Origin: Flavobacteriales bacterium ALC-1
GTDB lineage: Bacteria > Bacteroidota > Bacteroidia > Flavobacteriales > Flavobacteriaceae
Direction of reading: 5' to 3'
DNA: 64,000 nt
NCBI GenBank assembly: GCA_000171875.1
Contig: ABHI01000007.1
Coordinates: 28,278-92,277, forward strand
Shown here: piece by piece, positions 17,087-25,818 of the stretch
Layout of the letters: the number at the start of each line of letters is the position of its first letter
Numbering within the stretch: position 1 is the stretch's first letter
The notes under the pieces: model-generated
Told to the model about the DNA's origin: nothing
The model's input: the letters and a program-made list of their open reading frames with translations, nothing else
Database searches by the model: none
Position numbers and translations under genes: made by a program

Positions 17087-17956
17087 ATGGCAAAAAAGAA
17101 AATAAAAGAGAAAAAATTCACTAAAAAACTACTTCATAAGTACCGTTTGGTTATTCTAAATGAGGATACTTTTGAAGAGCGATTTGCTATTAAGCTTACA
17201 CGTCTTAACGTTTTTATTCTCACATCTCTTTCAGCTATATCTCTAGTTTTCTTTACTATTTTACTCATTGCCTTTACTCCATTGAGAGAATATATACCTG
17301 GTTATTCTTCAGCAAAACTAAAGAAGCAAGCAACCATATTAAATTACAAAACAGATTCTCTTGTTAACGAGTTAGAATTGAACAAGCGTTATTACGCTTC
17401 TATAAGAAAGGTATTAACAGGAGATGTAGCGGCATTAGAATTTAATAGAGACTCTATTTTAAAAGCCGCAAAAAATGATATCGATATTTTGCGAGTTCCC
17501 ACAAACAAAGAGGACTCTTTGTTAAGAGAAAAAGTAGACAAAGAAGATAAATACAATTTATTTGAGTCTTCAGGTGATCAATCTAACTATGTGCTTTTTC
17601 CACCAGTAAACGGAACGATTTCAGAGAGTTATAATTTAGAAGAAAAACATTTTGCAGTGGATGTAGTTGTTGCAGCTAATACCCCTGTTAAGGCTACCGC
17701 TGACGGAACAGTTATTTTTGCAGAATGGACGGTAGAAACAGGTTATGTTGTAATCATAGAACACAATCAAGAGTTGATTTCTGTTTATAAACACAATTCA
17801 GAAATCACTAAAGCGCAAGGGGATTTAGTAAAGGCGGGTGAGGTCATTGCTATGTCTGGCAATACAGGTGAATTAAGCACAGGACCACATCTGCATTTTG
17901 AGCTATGGAGCAAAGGCTATCCGGTAAACCCAACTAATTTCATCGATTTTCAATAA
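17087..17956 (+). CDS. M23 family metallopeptidase (LytM-like), membrane-anchored
   Basis: The protein is 289 aa from ATG 17087; a TTG three codons upstream lies in the promoter. A basic cytoplasmic N-terminus is followed by one membrane helix (~42-64), a coiled-coil linker (~75-155) and a C-terminal LytM domain. The zinc ligands are visible: H188 and D192 in HFAVD, and H270 in GPHLHFE. H236 in YKHN and H268 fit the catalytic positions. It is thus a complete, probably active peptidoglycan endopeptidase acting in the periplasm. Its stop codon overlaps the start of the GH3-like gene by one base (TAATG), implying translational coupling. Confidence 0.93.
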   Translation: MAKKKIKEKKFTKKLLHKYRLVILNEDTFEERFAIKLTRLNVFILTSLSAISLVFFTILLIAFTPLREYIPGYSSAKLKKQATILNYKTDSLVNELELNKRYYASIRKVLTGDVAALEFNRDSILKAAKNDIDILRVPTNKEDSLLREKVDKEDKYNLFESSGDQSNYVLFPPVNGTISESYNLEEKHFAVDVVVAANTPVKATADGTVIFAEWTVETGYVVIIEHNQELISVYKHNSEITKAQGDLVKAGEVIAMSGNTGELSTGPHLHFELWSKGYPVNPTNFIDFQ

Positions 17957-19458
17957 TGCCATCAGTTAAAGCAGCACTATCAAAACCGTTTGCAAAATTT
18001 ATTGCTAAGCGTATCAATAAATGGGCATCTAAGCCTGTTGAAACTCAACAAAAAGTATTTAAAGACCTTATAACTAAAGCTAAGCATACTGCTTTTGGAA
18101 AAGATCACGACTTCAGCACAATTATAACTCACCAAGATTTTAAGTCCAAAGTTCCTATAAGAGATTATGAAGAATTGAAACCCTATGTTGAACGTATTGT
18201 TGCTGGTGAAGAAAATATACTTTGGAAAGGGAAGCCAATTTATTTTGCCAAAACATCAGGAACTACATCTGGAGCAAAATATATTCCGATCACTAAGGAA
18301 AGTATGCCAACACATGTTGAAGCGGCAAGAAACGCGATTTTAATGTACATTCATGAGACTGGAAACTCAAAATTTGTAAACGGTAAAATGATCTTTCTTC
18401 AAGGCAGCCCTATACTTGAAGAGCAAAACGGTATAAAACTTGGACGATTATCAGGAATTGTAGCGCATTATGTTCCTAAATATCTCCAAAAAAATAGAAT
18501 GCCAAGTTTAGAAACTAATTGTATTGAGGATTGGGAAACTAAGGTTGAAACCATTGTTGATGAAACCATAAACGAGGATATGAGTATCATTTCTGGAATT
18601 CCGTCTTGGGTGCAGATGTATTTTGAAAAACTTATTGAAAGGAAAAACAAAAAAGTTGGTGATATTTTTAAAAACTTCAACCTTTTTATTTTTGGAGGTG
18701 TAAACTATGAACCTTATCGTGCTAAATTCGAAAATTTAATAGGTAGAAAAGTAGATAGTATAGAACTATACCCAGCAAGTGAAGGGTTTTTTGCATTTCA
18801 AGATAAGCAAAAGGAGAAAGGGATGTTGCTTCAACTTAATTCGGGTATTTTTTATGAGTTTGTAAAAGCTGATGATTTTTTTAAAGAAAACCCCGAACGT
18901 ATTACAATTGCAGAGGTAGAATTAGGCGTTAATTATGTTATGATTATATCTACAACTGCAGGTCTTTGGGCTTATAATATTGGTGACACCATAGAGTTTA
19001 CTTCACTTAAACCCTACAGAGTTATTGTGAGCGGAAGAATAAAGCACTTTATTTCTGCTTTTGGAGAACACGTTATAGGAAAAGAAGTAGAGCAAGCGTT
19101 AAAAGAAGCTATAGAAAACACTACAATTTCCGTGAATGAGTTCACGGTTGCACCTCAGATAAACCCAGATGAAGGATTGCCATATCATGAGTGGTTAATT
19201 GAGTTTGAAAACGAACCCGAAAACGAGCAAGATTTTATTAAAAACTTAGAGCAATCGCTACAGCTGCAAAACAGCTACTATTTTGATTTGATTGAGGGCA
19301 AAGTATTACAACCTTTAAAAATCACAAAAATTAAAAAAGATGGATTTCAAATGTATATGAAGTCTATTGGAAAGTTAGGCGGGCAAAATAAAATACCTAG
19401 ATTGTCTAACGACAGAAAAATTGCAGATGCTTTACTAAAGCAAAATTTAACGAAATAA
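17956..19458 (+). CDS. GH3 auxin-responsive-promoter family protein (acyl-adenylate/amide synthetase-like)
   Basis: The protein is 500 aa. GH3 proteins are adenylate-forming enzymes that in plants join acyl acids to amino acids; the bacterial members have unknown substrates. Visible features are the ATP-binding FAKTSGTTSGAKYIP loop near residue 100, a LYPASEGFFA motif near 275 and NIGDTIEFTSLKPYRVIVSGR in the C-terminal lid. Both N- and C-terminal domains are present, so it looks functional. It overlaps the M23 peptidase gene by one base and is followed 27 nt later by the DUF6909-like gene, so the three may form one operon. Confidence 0.88.
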   Translation: MPSVKAALSKPFAKFIAKRINKWASKPVETQQKVFKDLITKAKHTAFGKDHDFSTIITHQDFKSKVPIRDYEELKPYVERIVAGEENILWKGKPIYFAKTSGTTSGAKYIPITKESMPTHVEAARNAILMYIHETGNSKFVNGKMIFLQGSPILEEQNGIKLGRLSGIVAHYVPKYLQKNRMPSLETNCIEDWETKVETIVDETINEDMSIISGIPSWVQMYFEKLIERKNKKVGDIFKNFNLFIFGGVNYEPYRAKFENLIGRKVDSIELYPASEGFFAFQDKQKEKGMLLQLNSGIFYEFVKADDFFKENPERITIAEVELGVNYVMIISTTAGLWAYNIGDTIEFTSLKPYRVIVSGRIKHFISAFGEHVIGKEVEQALKEAIENTTISVNEFTVAPQINPDEGLPYHEWLIEFENEPENEQDFIKNLEQSLQLQNSYYFDLIEGKVLQPLKITKIKKDGFQMYMKSIGKLGGQNKIPRLSNDRKIADALLKQNLTK

Positions 19459-19485
19459 CGTTATATTAGCAGGTTAAAATAAAGT

Positions 19486-21177
19486 ATGAGTACAACTAAG
19501 AAAAAACACGAGAGAACTAGAGCTCAAGAAAGTTCAAGTGCCATAGAGCGCATGTATATTACAATGCGACACTTGTTTAATCGGGGGTTTTATAAGCCCA
19601 TGGGAGTTTCTGGAGAAACTTTAAGAGAAGCATTGCTTTTATTACGTCCCGAAATTTATGGATCTATTGGTGAAGAGAAAGCGGAACTTGAAGGGTTGTT
19701 GTATGTAGTTGACCGTTTACCACAAGGTATAGAAGAATGCACCTTTATTAATCTCACAAGTGACGAAGGGTATGCTAATTCGCATTTTAAACCTATAATT
19801 CCACCAAAAAGAAGACGTAATTGTTATCGAATAGATAACGAACAAATGAATATTGAGATTACAAGAGGTCGTTCTGAAATTTACGATATATTAACACACC
19901 TTACATTTTTATTTGTTGAATCACACAAAATAAGCAAACGTGTTATTATAGATGAAGATGGTGCAACAGTAAGAGATTGGCAAAAATTAGAAAACGCAGT
20001 TAGTTCTGGAAAAAAGCTTACACAGAAAGAGCGCGAAATAGCTATCACACATACAGCGAACATATTGGGTAGAACGTTTAATGAGCTAACTGAAGCTTAT
20101 CCAAAATTTGCTACTGAAGATCAACCAGAACGATTGCTTCATATTGTTTATTGGTTAGGGAAACTTGCTATTGAAGAAACAATTAATAATAATAAAAGAA
20201 CAATAACATTTAGTCCAGTTTTAAGAGAGCGATTAGGACATCATATTCATGGCGAAATATGGGCAGACAATATAAAATCTGTTCTTCATAAGAATAATCT
20301 ATTAGAACGACCAATTCATATTATTAGTGCTAATATGCATAGTGTTATGAATTCTTTGTTTGCAAAAGGAACCCTCAAAGCTTCAGGGGCAAAAAAGGAT
20401 ATTTTTGACACCTATGAAATCTTAAGTGATTCAAAAAATAAAGCGCTACGCAATAAAGTGGAAAAATCTGCGTTGCAAAACGGAATGCTATACATTAAGG
20501 ACACTTCTGGAACCAACATAGACGTTCAGATTTTTGACACTGATAAAATAGATTTTTCTAAAACTGAATTCAAATATTTAGAAGATGATAAATCTAAGAA
20601 AGCGGTTATTTTTGTTATGGATTATGCCTTTGGAGAACAGGCTTATGAAACCTTGGATGAATTTTTGAAACCTATAAAAGTTAATGATAAACAAGTTCAT
20701 TTAGATGTTAAATCTATTTCCATAATGGGAAAAGCAGGTATATTACAAGGCGGGAAAGGCGATGTTATGATTCCGTCAGCACATATTTTTGAAGGTACAG
20801 CTGATAATTATCCATTTAAGAACGAATTGAGTAAAAATGATTTATTAGATTGTGGAGTCGATGTTTTTGAAGGCACTATGGTTACAGTTTTGGGCACATC
20901 ACTACAAAATAAAGAGATTTTAAAATTCTTTAAAAACTCAACATGGAATGTGATAGGTTTAGAAATGGAAGGGGCACACTATCAAAAAGCCATACAAGCT
21001 GCTTCTAAAGTTAGGGGAAGTATTAATGATGATGTAACAGTGAGATACGCATATTATGCGAGTGATAATCCATTAGAAACAGGCAGTACATTAGCCTCAG
21101 GAGGCTTAGGAACATCTGGTGTTAAACCCACATACGTCATAACCAAAAAAATACTAGAACAAATATTTAATTCATAA
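19486..21177 (+). CDS. Conserved Bacteroidota protein (DUF6909-like) with a nucleoside-phosphorylase-like C-terminal part
   Basis: The protein is 563 aa with no signal peptide or membrane segment, so it is likely cytoplasmic. I believe it is the family named DUF6909, but that is from memory. Residues ~1-250 are mostly helical and unlike anything I know. From about residue 285 the sequence follows the order of purine nucleoside phosphorylase/MTAN-fold proteins: IHIISANMHS, then IMGKAGILQGGKGDVMIPSA (near 420), and IGLEMEGAHYQKA (near 500), the last resembling the MEG/MEA substrate-binding motif. A role in nucleoside or nucleotide-derived ligand binding is inferred, not shown. It ends 4 nt before the Wzz-like gene and so may be co-transcribed with the polysaccharide locus. 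Confidence 0.7.
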   Translation: MSTTKKKHERTRAQESSSAIERMYITMRHLFNRGFYKPMGVSGETLREALLLLRPEIYGSIGEEKAELEGLLYVVDRLPQGIEECTFINLTSDEGYANSHFKPIIPPKRRRNCYRIDNEQMNIEITRGRSEIYDILTHLTFLFVESHKISKRVIIDEDGATVRDWQKLENAVSSGKKLTQKEREIAITHTANILGRTFNELTEAYPKFATEDQPERLLHIVYWLGKLAIEETINNNKRTITFSPVLRERLGHHIHGEIWADNIKSVLHKNNLLERPIHIISANMHSVMNSLFAKGTLKASGAKKDIFDTYEILSDSKNKALRNKVEKSALQNGMLYIKDTSGTNIDVQIFDTDKIDFSKTEFKYLEDDKSKKAVIFVMDYAFGEQAYETLDEFLKPIKVNDKQVHLDVKSISIMGKAGILQGGKGDVMIPSAHIFEGTADNYPFKNELSKNDLLDCGVDVFEGTMVTVLGTSLQNKEILKFFKNSTWNVIGLEMEGAHYQKAIQAASKVRGSINDDVTVRYAYYASDNPLETGSTLASGGLGTSGVKPTYVITKKILEQIFNS

Positions 21178-21181
21178 ATAT

Positions 21182-22234
21182 ATGAGTGATAAATTACCAC
21201 AACAGCCACAAAATGAAGAGGTTGATTTAGGACAATTATTTAATGCAATTGGCAAATTGTTTGAAAGATTATTCAATTTTATAGCAAGTATTTTCAAAGG
21301 CATTTTTTCTGCAATTATTTATACAATAAAACCGCTAGTTGATAATTTTAAGTTGGTTCTTTCTGTTGTAATAATTATGGCATTATTAGGTTATGTTTAT
21401 GAGGGAATTAAAGACCCAGTTTATTATTCTAAGATGATTGTGAAGCCTCACTTTGACTCTAAATATGAGTTATCGAGCAATATTGACTATTTTAATTCAT
21501 TGATTAGCTCAGGTAACATTGCTGAATTATCAAATATTTTTGAAATAGATTCTTCAAATGCTAAAGAGTTAGTAGGCTTTAATTTGGAAGCTGGTCCAGA
21601 AACTCAAAATGATTTATTTATTGAATATGATGAATACGTTATGTCAGTTGATACATCTTTAGTAGATGAATTAAGTTATACTGAATTTGTAAAAAATAGA
21701 GACCTATTATCTGGTAGATTATTTGAAATTAAGGCAAGGTCGAAAAAAGACAATATTTTCTTATTACTTGAAGAAGGATTTAGTAAGACATTTGAGAATG
21801 ATTTTTCTAAGTATCAAAAGAAAGTACGAGATACTATGGCTTTTATTGAACGAGAGACGTTAACAAAACAATTAAACCGCTTAGATAGCATTCAAAAGAC
21901 CTATTTAGAAGTGATAAAGAACGAGTCTGAAAACAGAAAATTAACTATTGGTATCGAAGGTGTTTTACCACTTCAAGAGGAAAAGACTGTAACAAAAGAA
22001 TACGAGCTATTCTTAAAGGAACAAGAAATTAGAAGAGCTCTAAATAAATTAAACCAAACTATAGCAGAAGAGAATACTTATGTTGATGTTTTATCTAGTT
22101 TCGATAAAACAGGGATTAAAGAGAATAGTATTAGACAACGTTACTCAATTTTATTTCCGATTTTAACCATAATTCTTTTCGTTTTAGGTTTTTTAGTTGT
22201 TAAAGCTTTTAAATTCATTAAAATTTATGAGTAA
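21182..22234 (+). CDS. Wzz-like chain-length determinant / polysaccharide co-polymerase-like membrane protein
   Basis: The protein is 350 aa with the layout of polysaccharide co-polymerases. It has a cytoplasmic N-terminus with an amphipathic region (~20-55), a first membrane helix (~58-75), a large periplasmic part rich in helices with a coiled coil (~215-310), and a second membrane helix near the C-terminus (~325-342). There is no tyrosine-kinase domain, so it is of the Wzz rather than the Wzc type. Its place directly before rfbB, with an 8-nt overlap, supports a role in setting chain length of the surface polysaccharide made by this locus. Sequence similarity to Wzz that I can see by eye is weak. 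Confidence 0.6.
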   Translation: MSDKLPQQPQNEEVDLGQLFNAIGKLFERLFNFIASIFKGIFSAIIYTIKPLVDNFKLVLSVVIIMALLGYVYEGIKDPVYYSKMIVKPHFDSKYELSSNIDYFNSLISSGNIAELSNIFEIDSSNAKELVGFNLEAGPETQNDLFIEYDEYVMSVDTSLVDELSYTEFVKNRDLLSGRLFEIKARSKKDNIFLLLEEGFSKTFENDFSKYQKKVRDTMAFIERETLTKQLNRLDSIQKTYLEVIKNESENRKLTIGIEGVLPLQEEKTVTKEYELFLKEQEIRRALNKLNQTIAEENTYVDVLSSFDKTGIKENSIRQRYSILFPILTIILFVLGFLVVKAFKFIKIYE

Positions 22235-23249
22235 AAAACAATCTATATTAATTACAGGTGGTGCTGGTTTTATAGGTTCTAATTTTATACTTCATTTTTT
22301 AAAACATAATAAAGAAACAGAAGTTGTAAATTTAGATAAGCTTACCTACGCAGGTGAGCTTTCTAATTTAAAAGAACAGGAGAATAATAAAAACTACACG
22401 TTCATTAAAGGTGACATTTGTGACTCCGAACTTGTAAATGAGCTTTTTAATAAATATAAGTTCACTGGAGTTATTCATTTTGCTGCTGAATCCCATGTCG
22501 ATAATTCTATAAAAAAACCAGATGCTTTTATAACCACAAATGTTAATGGAACGTTTAACTTATTAAATACAGCCAAAAATTATTGGATGGAAGCACCATT
22601 CTCATTTAAAGAAGGTTGTGAAAATAATAGATTTCATCATATTTCAACAGATGAGGTTTATGGTTCTCTTGGTGAAACAGGGCTATTTACAGAAGAGACA
22701 CCATACGCGCCCAATAGTCCATATAGTGCTTCAAAAGCATCTTCAGACTTTATCGTTAGAAGTTATTTTCATACTTATGGGATGAGTGTAGTTACTACTA
22801 ATTGTAGTAATAATTATGGGCCAAAGCAGCATAATGAAAAACTAATACCAACCATTATTAGAAAGGCTTTAAATAATGAAGCTATTCCGATCTATGGAGA
22901 TGGTAAGAATATTAGAGATTGGCTCTATGTTGAGGATCATTGTAGGGGTATTAATTTAGTTTTTCACAAAGGAAAATTAGGAGAAACCTATAATATTGGA
23001 GGAAAAAATGAACGAGATAATTTGTATATAGCACAAAAAATTTGTGATATATTAGACGAATTAAGACCCAAAGACATATCGTATTCTAAACAAATAACAT
23101 TTGTTAAGGATAGACCAGGTCATGATTTCAGATACGCTATTGATGCGTCTAAAATTGAAAATAATTTAGGTTGGTATGCCAATGAAAATTTTGAAACTGG
23201 GATTGTGAAAACTATTGAATGGTATTTGAGAAAATATAAAAAACAATGA
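22227..23249 (+). CDS. rfbB: dTDP-glucose 4,6-dehydratase
   Basis: RfbB carries out the second step of dTDP-L-rhamnose synthesis, converting dTDP-glucose to dTDP-4-keto-6-deoxyglucose with bound NAD. From ATG 22227 the protein is 340 aa; an earlier in-frame start at 22197 would add ten residues inside the previous gene. The NAD-binding motif [10 protein letters not shown] is near the N-terminus. The HISTDEVYG motif and the catalytic YSASK motif are intact. It overlaps the Wzz-like gene by 8 nt and rfbA by 4 nt. Confidence 0.97.
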   Translation: MSKKQSILITGGAGFIGSNFILHFLKHNKETEVVNLDKLTYAGELSNLKEQENNKNYTFIKGDICDSELVNELFNKYKFTGVIHFAAESHVDNSIKKPDAFITTNVNGTFNLLNTAKNYWMEAPFSFKEGCENNRFHHISTDEVYGSLGETGLFTEETPYAPNSPYSASKASSDFIVRSYFHTYGMSVVTTNCSNNYGPKQHNEKLIPTIIRKALNNEAIPIYGDGKNIRDWLYVEDHCRGINLVFHKGKLGETYNIGGKNERDNLYIAQKICDILDELRPKDISYSKQITFVKDRPGHDFRYAIDASKIENNLGWYANENFETGIVKTIEWYLRKYKKQ

Positions 23250-24109
23250 AGGGAATTGTATTAGCAGGAGGTTCTGGCACAAGACTACATCCATTAACTT
23301 TAGCGGTAAGTAAACAGTTGATGCCTATTTATGACAAGCCAATGATTTACTACCCTATTTCTACGTTAATGTGGTCGGGAATTAAAGATATTTTAATTAT
23401 ATCTACACCTCAAGATTTACCATTATTTAAAAAACTTTTAGGTGATGGTAAAAAATACGGTTGCAACTTCGAATATGCAGTACAAAAAACACCAAATGGT
23501 TTAGCAGAAGCCTTTATTATTGGCGAAGACTTTATTGGTGAAGATAAAGTGGCGTTGATTCTAGGCGATAATATTTTTTATGGCACAGGTTTGGCAGATC
23601 TATTACAAAAAAATAACAACCCAGAAGGGGGTATTATATACGCTTACCATGTTAATGACCCGGAGCGGTATGGTGTTGTAGAATTTGATGAAAATGATGT
23701 TGCCGTTTCTATTGAGGAAAAACCTAAAAAACCTAAATCTAATTATGCAGTTCCTGGTATTTATTTTTATGATAATTCAGTAGTAGAAATTGCAAAAAAC
23801 ATAAAACCGAGTAAACGAGGTGAATTAGAAATAACTGATATTAATAAAACATATTTAGACGAAGGCAAATTAAAGGTAAGTGTATTAGATAAAGGTACAG
23901 CATGGTTAGATACAGGTACATTTAAATCTTTAATGCAAGCCTCACAATTTGTTCATGTAATAGAGGAGCGACAAGGTTTAAAAATTGGAGCCATAGAAGA
24001 GGCCGCATACAGAATGGGGTTTATTGATGAAAAACAATTTAAAAAAGTCGTTAAACCCTTAACAAAAAGTGGTTATGGTATGCGCTTATTAAGCTTATTG
24101 TCGGAATAG
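23246..24109 (+). CDS. rfbA: Glucose-1-phosphate thymidylyltransferase
   Basis: RfbA joins glucose-1-phosphate and dTTP to give dTDP-glucose, the first step of the rhamnose pathway. The protein is 287 aa. The nucleotide-binding motif [13 protein letters not shown] is at residues 6-18, [10 protein letters not shown] is near 105, and the ERYGVVEFD and EEKPKKPKS motifs are in place. The ATG overlaps the rfbB stop, and rfbC follows after one base. Confidence 0.98.
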   Translation: MKGIVLAGGSGTRLHPLTLAVSKQLMPIYDKPMIYYPISTLMWSGIKDILIISTPQDLPLFKKLLGDGKKYGCNFEYAVQKTPNGLAEAFIIGEDFIGEDKVALILGDNIFYGTGLADLLQKNNNPEGGIIYAYHVNDPERYGVVEFDENDVAVSIEEKPKKPKSNYAVPGIYFYDNSVVEIAKNIKPSKRGELEITDINKTYLDEGKLKVSVLDKGTAWLDTGTFKSLMQASQFVHVIEERQGLKIGAIEEAAYRMGFIDEKQFKKVVKPLTKSGYGMRLLSLLSE

Positions 24110-24110
24110 A

Positions 24111-24656
24111 ATGGTTATAAAAGAGACAAAATTAAAAGGGTGTTTTATAATAAAGCCACAAGTTATTAAAGACAAACGTGGCTATTTTATAGAGAACTAT
24201 AATCAAAAGACTTTTAATGAAGCTCTAGGAATAGAGATAAACTTCGTTCAAGACAACGAATCGCTTTCGACCAAAGGTGTTCTCAGAGGATTACATTATC
24301 AACTAGGAAAATACGCTCAAGCTAAGCTCGTGAGAGTTATAAAAGGAAAAGTCTTGGATGTTGTAGTGGATTTGAGGCCCAAATCCTCTACTTTTGGTGA
24401 GCATTTAACCATTGAACTATCAGAAAAAAATATGACTCATCTTTTTGTGCCAAGAGGTTTTGCACATGGTTTTTTAGTCCTTGAAAACCAAACTATTTTT
24501 AGTTATAAATGCGATAATTTTTATAATAAAACATCTGAAGCGGGTATAATTTATAATGATAAAGACTTGAATATTAATTGGGAATTATCAAAAAAGGAAC
24601 TTATTATTTCTAATAAAGACAAAATACTCCCAAAGTTTAAAGATGCTAAGATATGA
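24111..24656 (+). CDS. rfbC: dTDP-4-dehydrorhamnose 3,5-epimerase
   Basis: RfbC is the third enzyme of dTDP-L-rhamnose synthesis, epimerising C3 and C5 of the keto sugar. The 181-aa length is normal. The catalytic-site motif GVLRGLHYQ is near residue 58, followed by KLVRVIKGKVLDVVVDLR and the cupin-type FVPRGFAHGFLVL stretch. It overlaps rfbD by 4 nt. Confidence 0.97.
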   Translation: MVIKETKLKGCFIIKPQVIKDKRGYFIENYNQKTFNEALGIEINFVQDNESLSTKGVLRGLHYQLGKYAQAKLVRVIKGKVLDVVVDLRPKSSTFGEHLTIELSEKNMTHLFVPRGFAHGFLVLENQTIFSYKCDNFYNKTSEAGIIYNDKDLNINWELSKKELIISNKDKILPKFKDAKI

Positions 24657-25534
24657 TAACAGTACTAGTTACTGCAAAAGATAGTCAATTGGCAAGGTGT
24701 ATTGAAAGTATATCTAAAAACCACCCCAAAGTTAATTTTATTTTTAAATCGTCTTCTGATCTAGATATAACCAAAAAAACTCATGTTCAATCGGTGTTTA
24801 ACTCAATAAAAGATTTAGATTATTGTATTAATTGTGCTGCTTATACTGCTGTTGATAAAGCTGAGGAAGATACAATAAACGCTTATAGTGTTAATGTCTT
24901 GGGTTCAAAAAATTTAGCAGAAGCTTGTTACGAATATGAAGTAACTTTAGTTCATATTTCTACTGATTTTGTTTTTAATGGTACAGTACCTGTACCACAA
25001 CCTTATTCTGAAGACAGTAACACAGGTCCACTAAGTGTTTATGGTGAAACAAAGCTAAAAGGAGAAAAAGTAATTGCGGAGACAATAAAAAAACATTTCA
25101 TATTTAGAACTTCATGGATGTTTTCGGAGTTTGGTAATAATTTCTTAAAAACAATGTTAAAACTTGCCACCGAAAGGAACGAGATAAATGTTGTTAGCGA
25201 TCAAATAGGTAGCCCAACATATGCTAGAGATTTAGCTAAAGTTATTTTATGTTTCATTGAAAAAGAATATAAAAACTATGGAATATTTCATTACTGTAAT
25301 CGTGGATCAACAACGTGGTATAATTTTGCAAAAGAGATCTTTAGTTTAAGTCAAAAGGGAGTTAAACTAAATAAAGTAAAAACTAAAGATTATCCCACTT
25401 TAGCAGCCAGACCGAAATATAGTGTTTTAGACACTTCAAAAATTGAACAAACACTTGGGGTTACACCTCTTAAATGGGAAGACAGCTTAGCAATAGCCAT
25501 CTCACGTCTAAATAAGATGTGCAATCCTAAATAG
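24653..25534 (+). CDS. rfbD: dTDP-4-dehydrorhamnose reductase
   Basis: RfbD performs the last, NAD(P)H-dependent step giving dTDP-L-rhamnose. The protein is 293 aa with an SDR fold. The catalytic YGETKLKGE motif is near 130, HISTDFVFNG near 100, and FRTSWMFSEFGNNF after it. The usual Gly-rich N-terminal motif is atypical: VTAKDSQLARC stands where GxxGQLG is common. The gene closes the rfbBACD set. The next 284 nt hold a promoter, a leader and a terminator before the flippase. Confidence 0.95.
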   Translation: MITVLVTAKDSQLARCIESISKNHPKVNFIFKSSSDLDITKKTHVQSVFNSIKDLDYCINCAAYTAVDKAEEDTINAYSVNVLGSKNLAEACYEYEVTLVHISTDFVFNGTVPVPQPYSEDSNTGPLSVYGETKLKGEKVIAETIKKHFIFRTSWMFSEFGNNFLKTMLKLATERNEINVVSDQIGSPTYARDLAKVILCFIEKEYKNYGIFHYCNRGSTTWYNFAKEIFSLSQKGVKLNKVKTKDYPTLAARPKYSVLDTSKIEQTLGVTPLKWEDSLAIAISRLNKMCNPK

Positions 25535-25573
25535 GTTTACTATTTCACTAGATTTATATTAATAATAGTATTT

Positions 25574-25603
25574 TTGTATTATTACTTCTTATACTATAAT
25601 TTG
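25574..25603 (+). promoter_or_regulatory. Predicted promoter of the leader before the flippase gene
   Basis: A TTG at 25574-25576 is followed after 18 nt by TATAATTTG at 25595-25603. The -7 element has one base more than TAnnTTTG, so the match is imperfect. A transcript from here would begin near 25608 and meet the terminator at 25747-25764. Confidence 0.4.
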
Positions 25604-25818
25604 CATATAGGGCAGAGACTTACTCAAAGTAATGAATATGGTTATGTTCCAAACGTTAATTCTAAGGTTTTGAAGATTAGAGCTGTGAGTGAAATGAATA
25701 ATGCAGAACTTGATTTAAATAGAGGAGATAATAATTTATTTTTATTAACCCATAAGGGTTTTTTAATATTAAACCAATCGAGAACCTAAATAGAACGTGG
25801 TTTTTGTAGAATTAGAGC
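25604..25818 (+). promoter_or_regulatory. Untranslated leader with internal terminator before the polysaccharide assembly genes
   Basis: Between rfbD and wzx lie 284 nt without a convincing gene. The order is promoter-like element, about 140 nt of sequence, an intrinsic terminator, then 54 nt to the flippase ATG. A 31-codon frame starting ATG 25694 runs through the terminator, but nothing supports it as a gene. The layout recalls leaders of capsule operons under processive antitermination (RfaH, UpxY or LoaP type). No NusG paralogue is visible in the window. Confidence 0.4.
25747..25764 (+). terminator. Intrinsic terminator in the leader upstream of wzx
   Basis: AACCC, loop ATAA, GGGTT, then TTTT. 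The stem is short (5 bp) but GC-containing, with a tight loop and a T run. It lies 54 nt before the flippase start and 213 nt after the rfbD stop. Confidence 0.6.

Noticed and set aside
25574..25789. 71-codon open frame before the flippase gene
   Set aside because: It would start with a TTG that is part of the promoter-like element, runs through the terminator and shows no family features.
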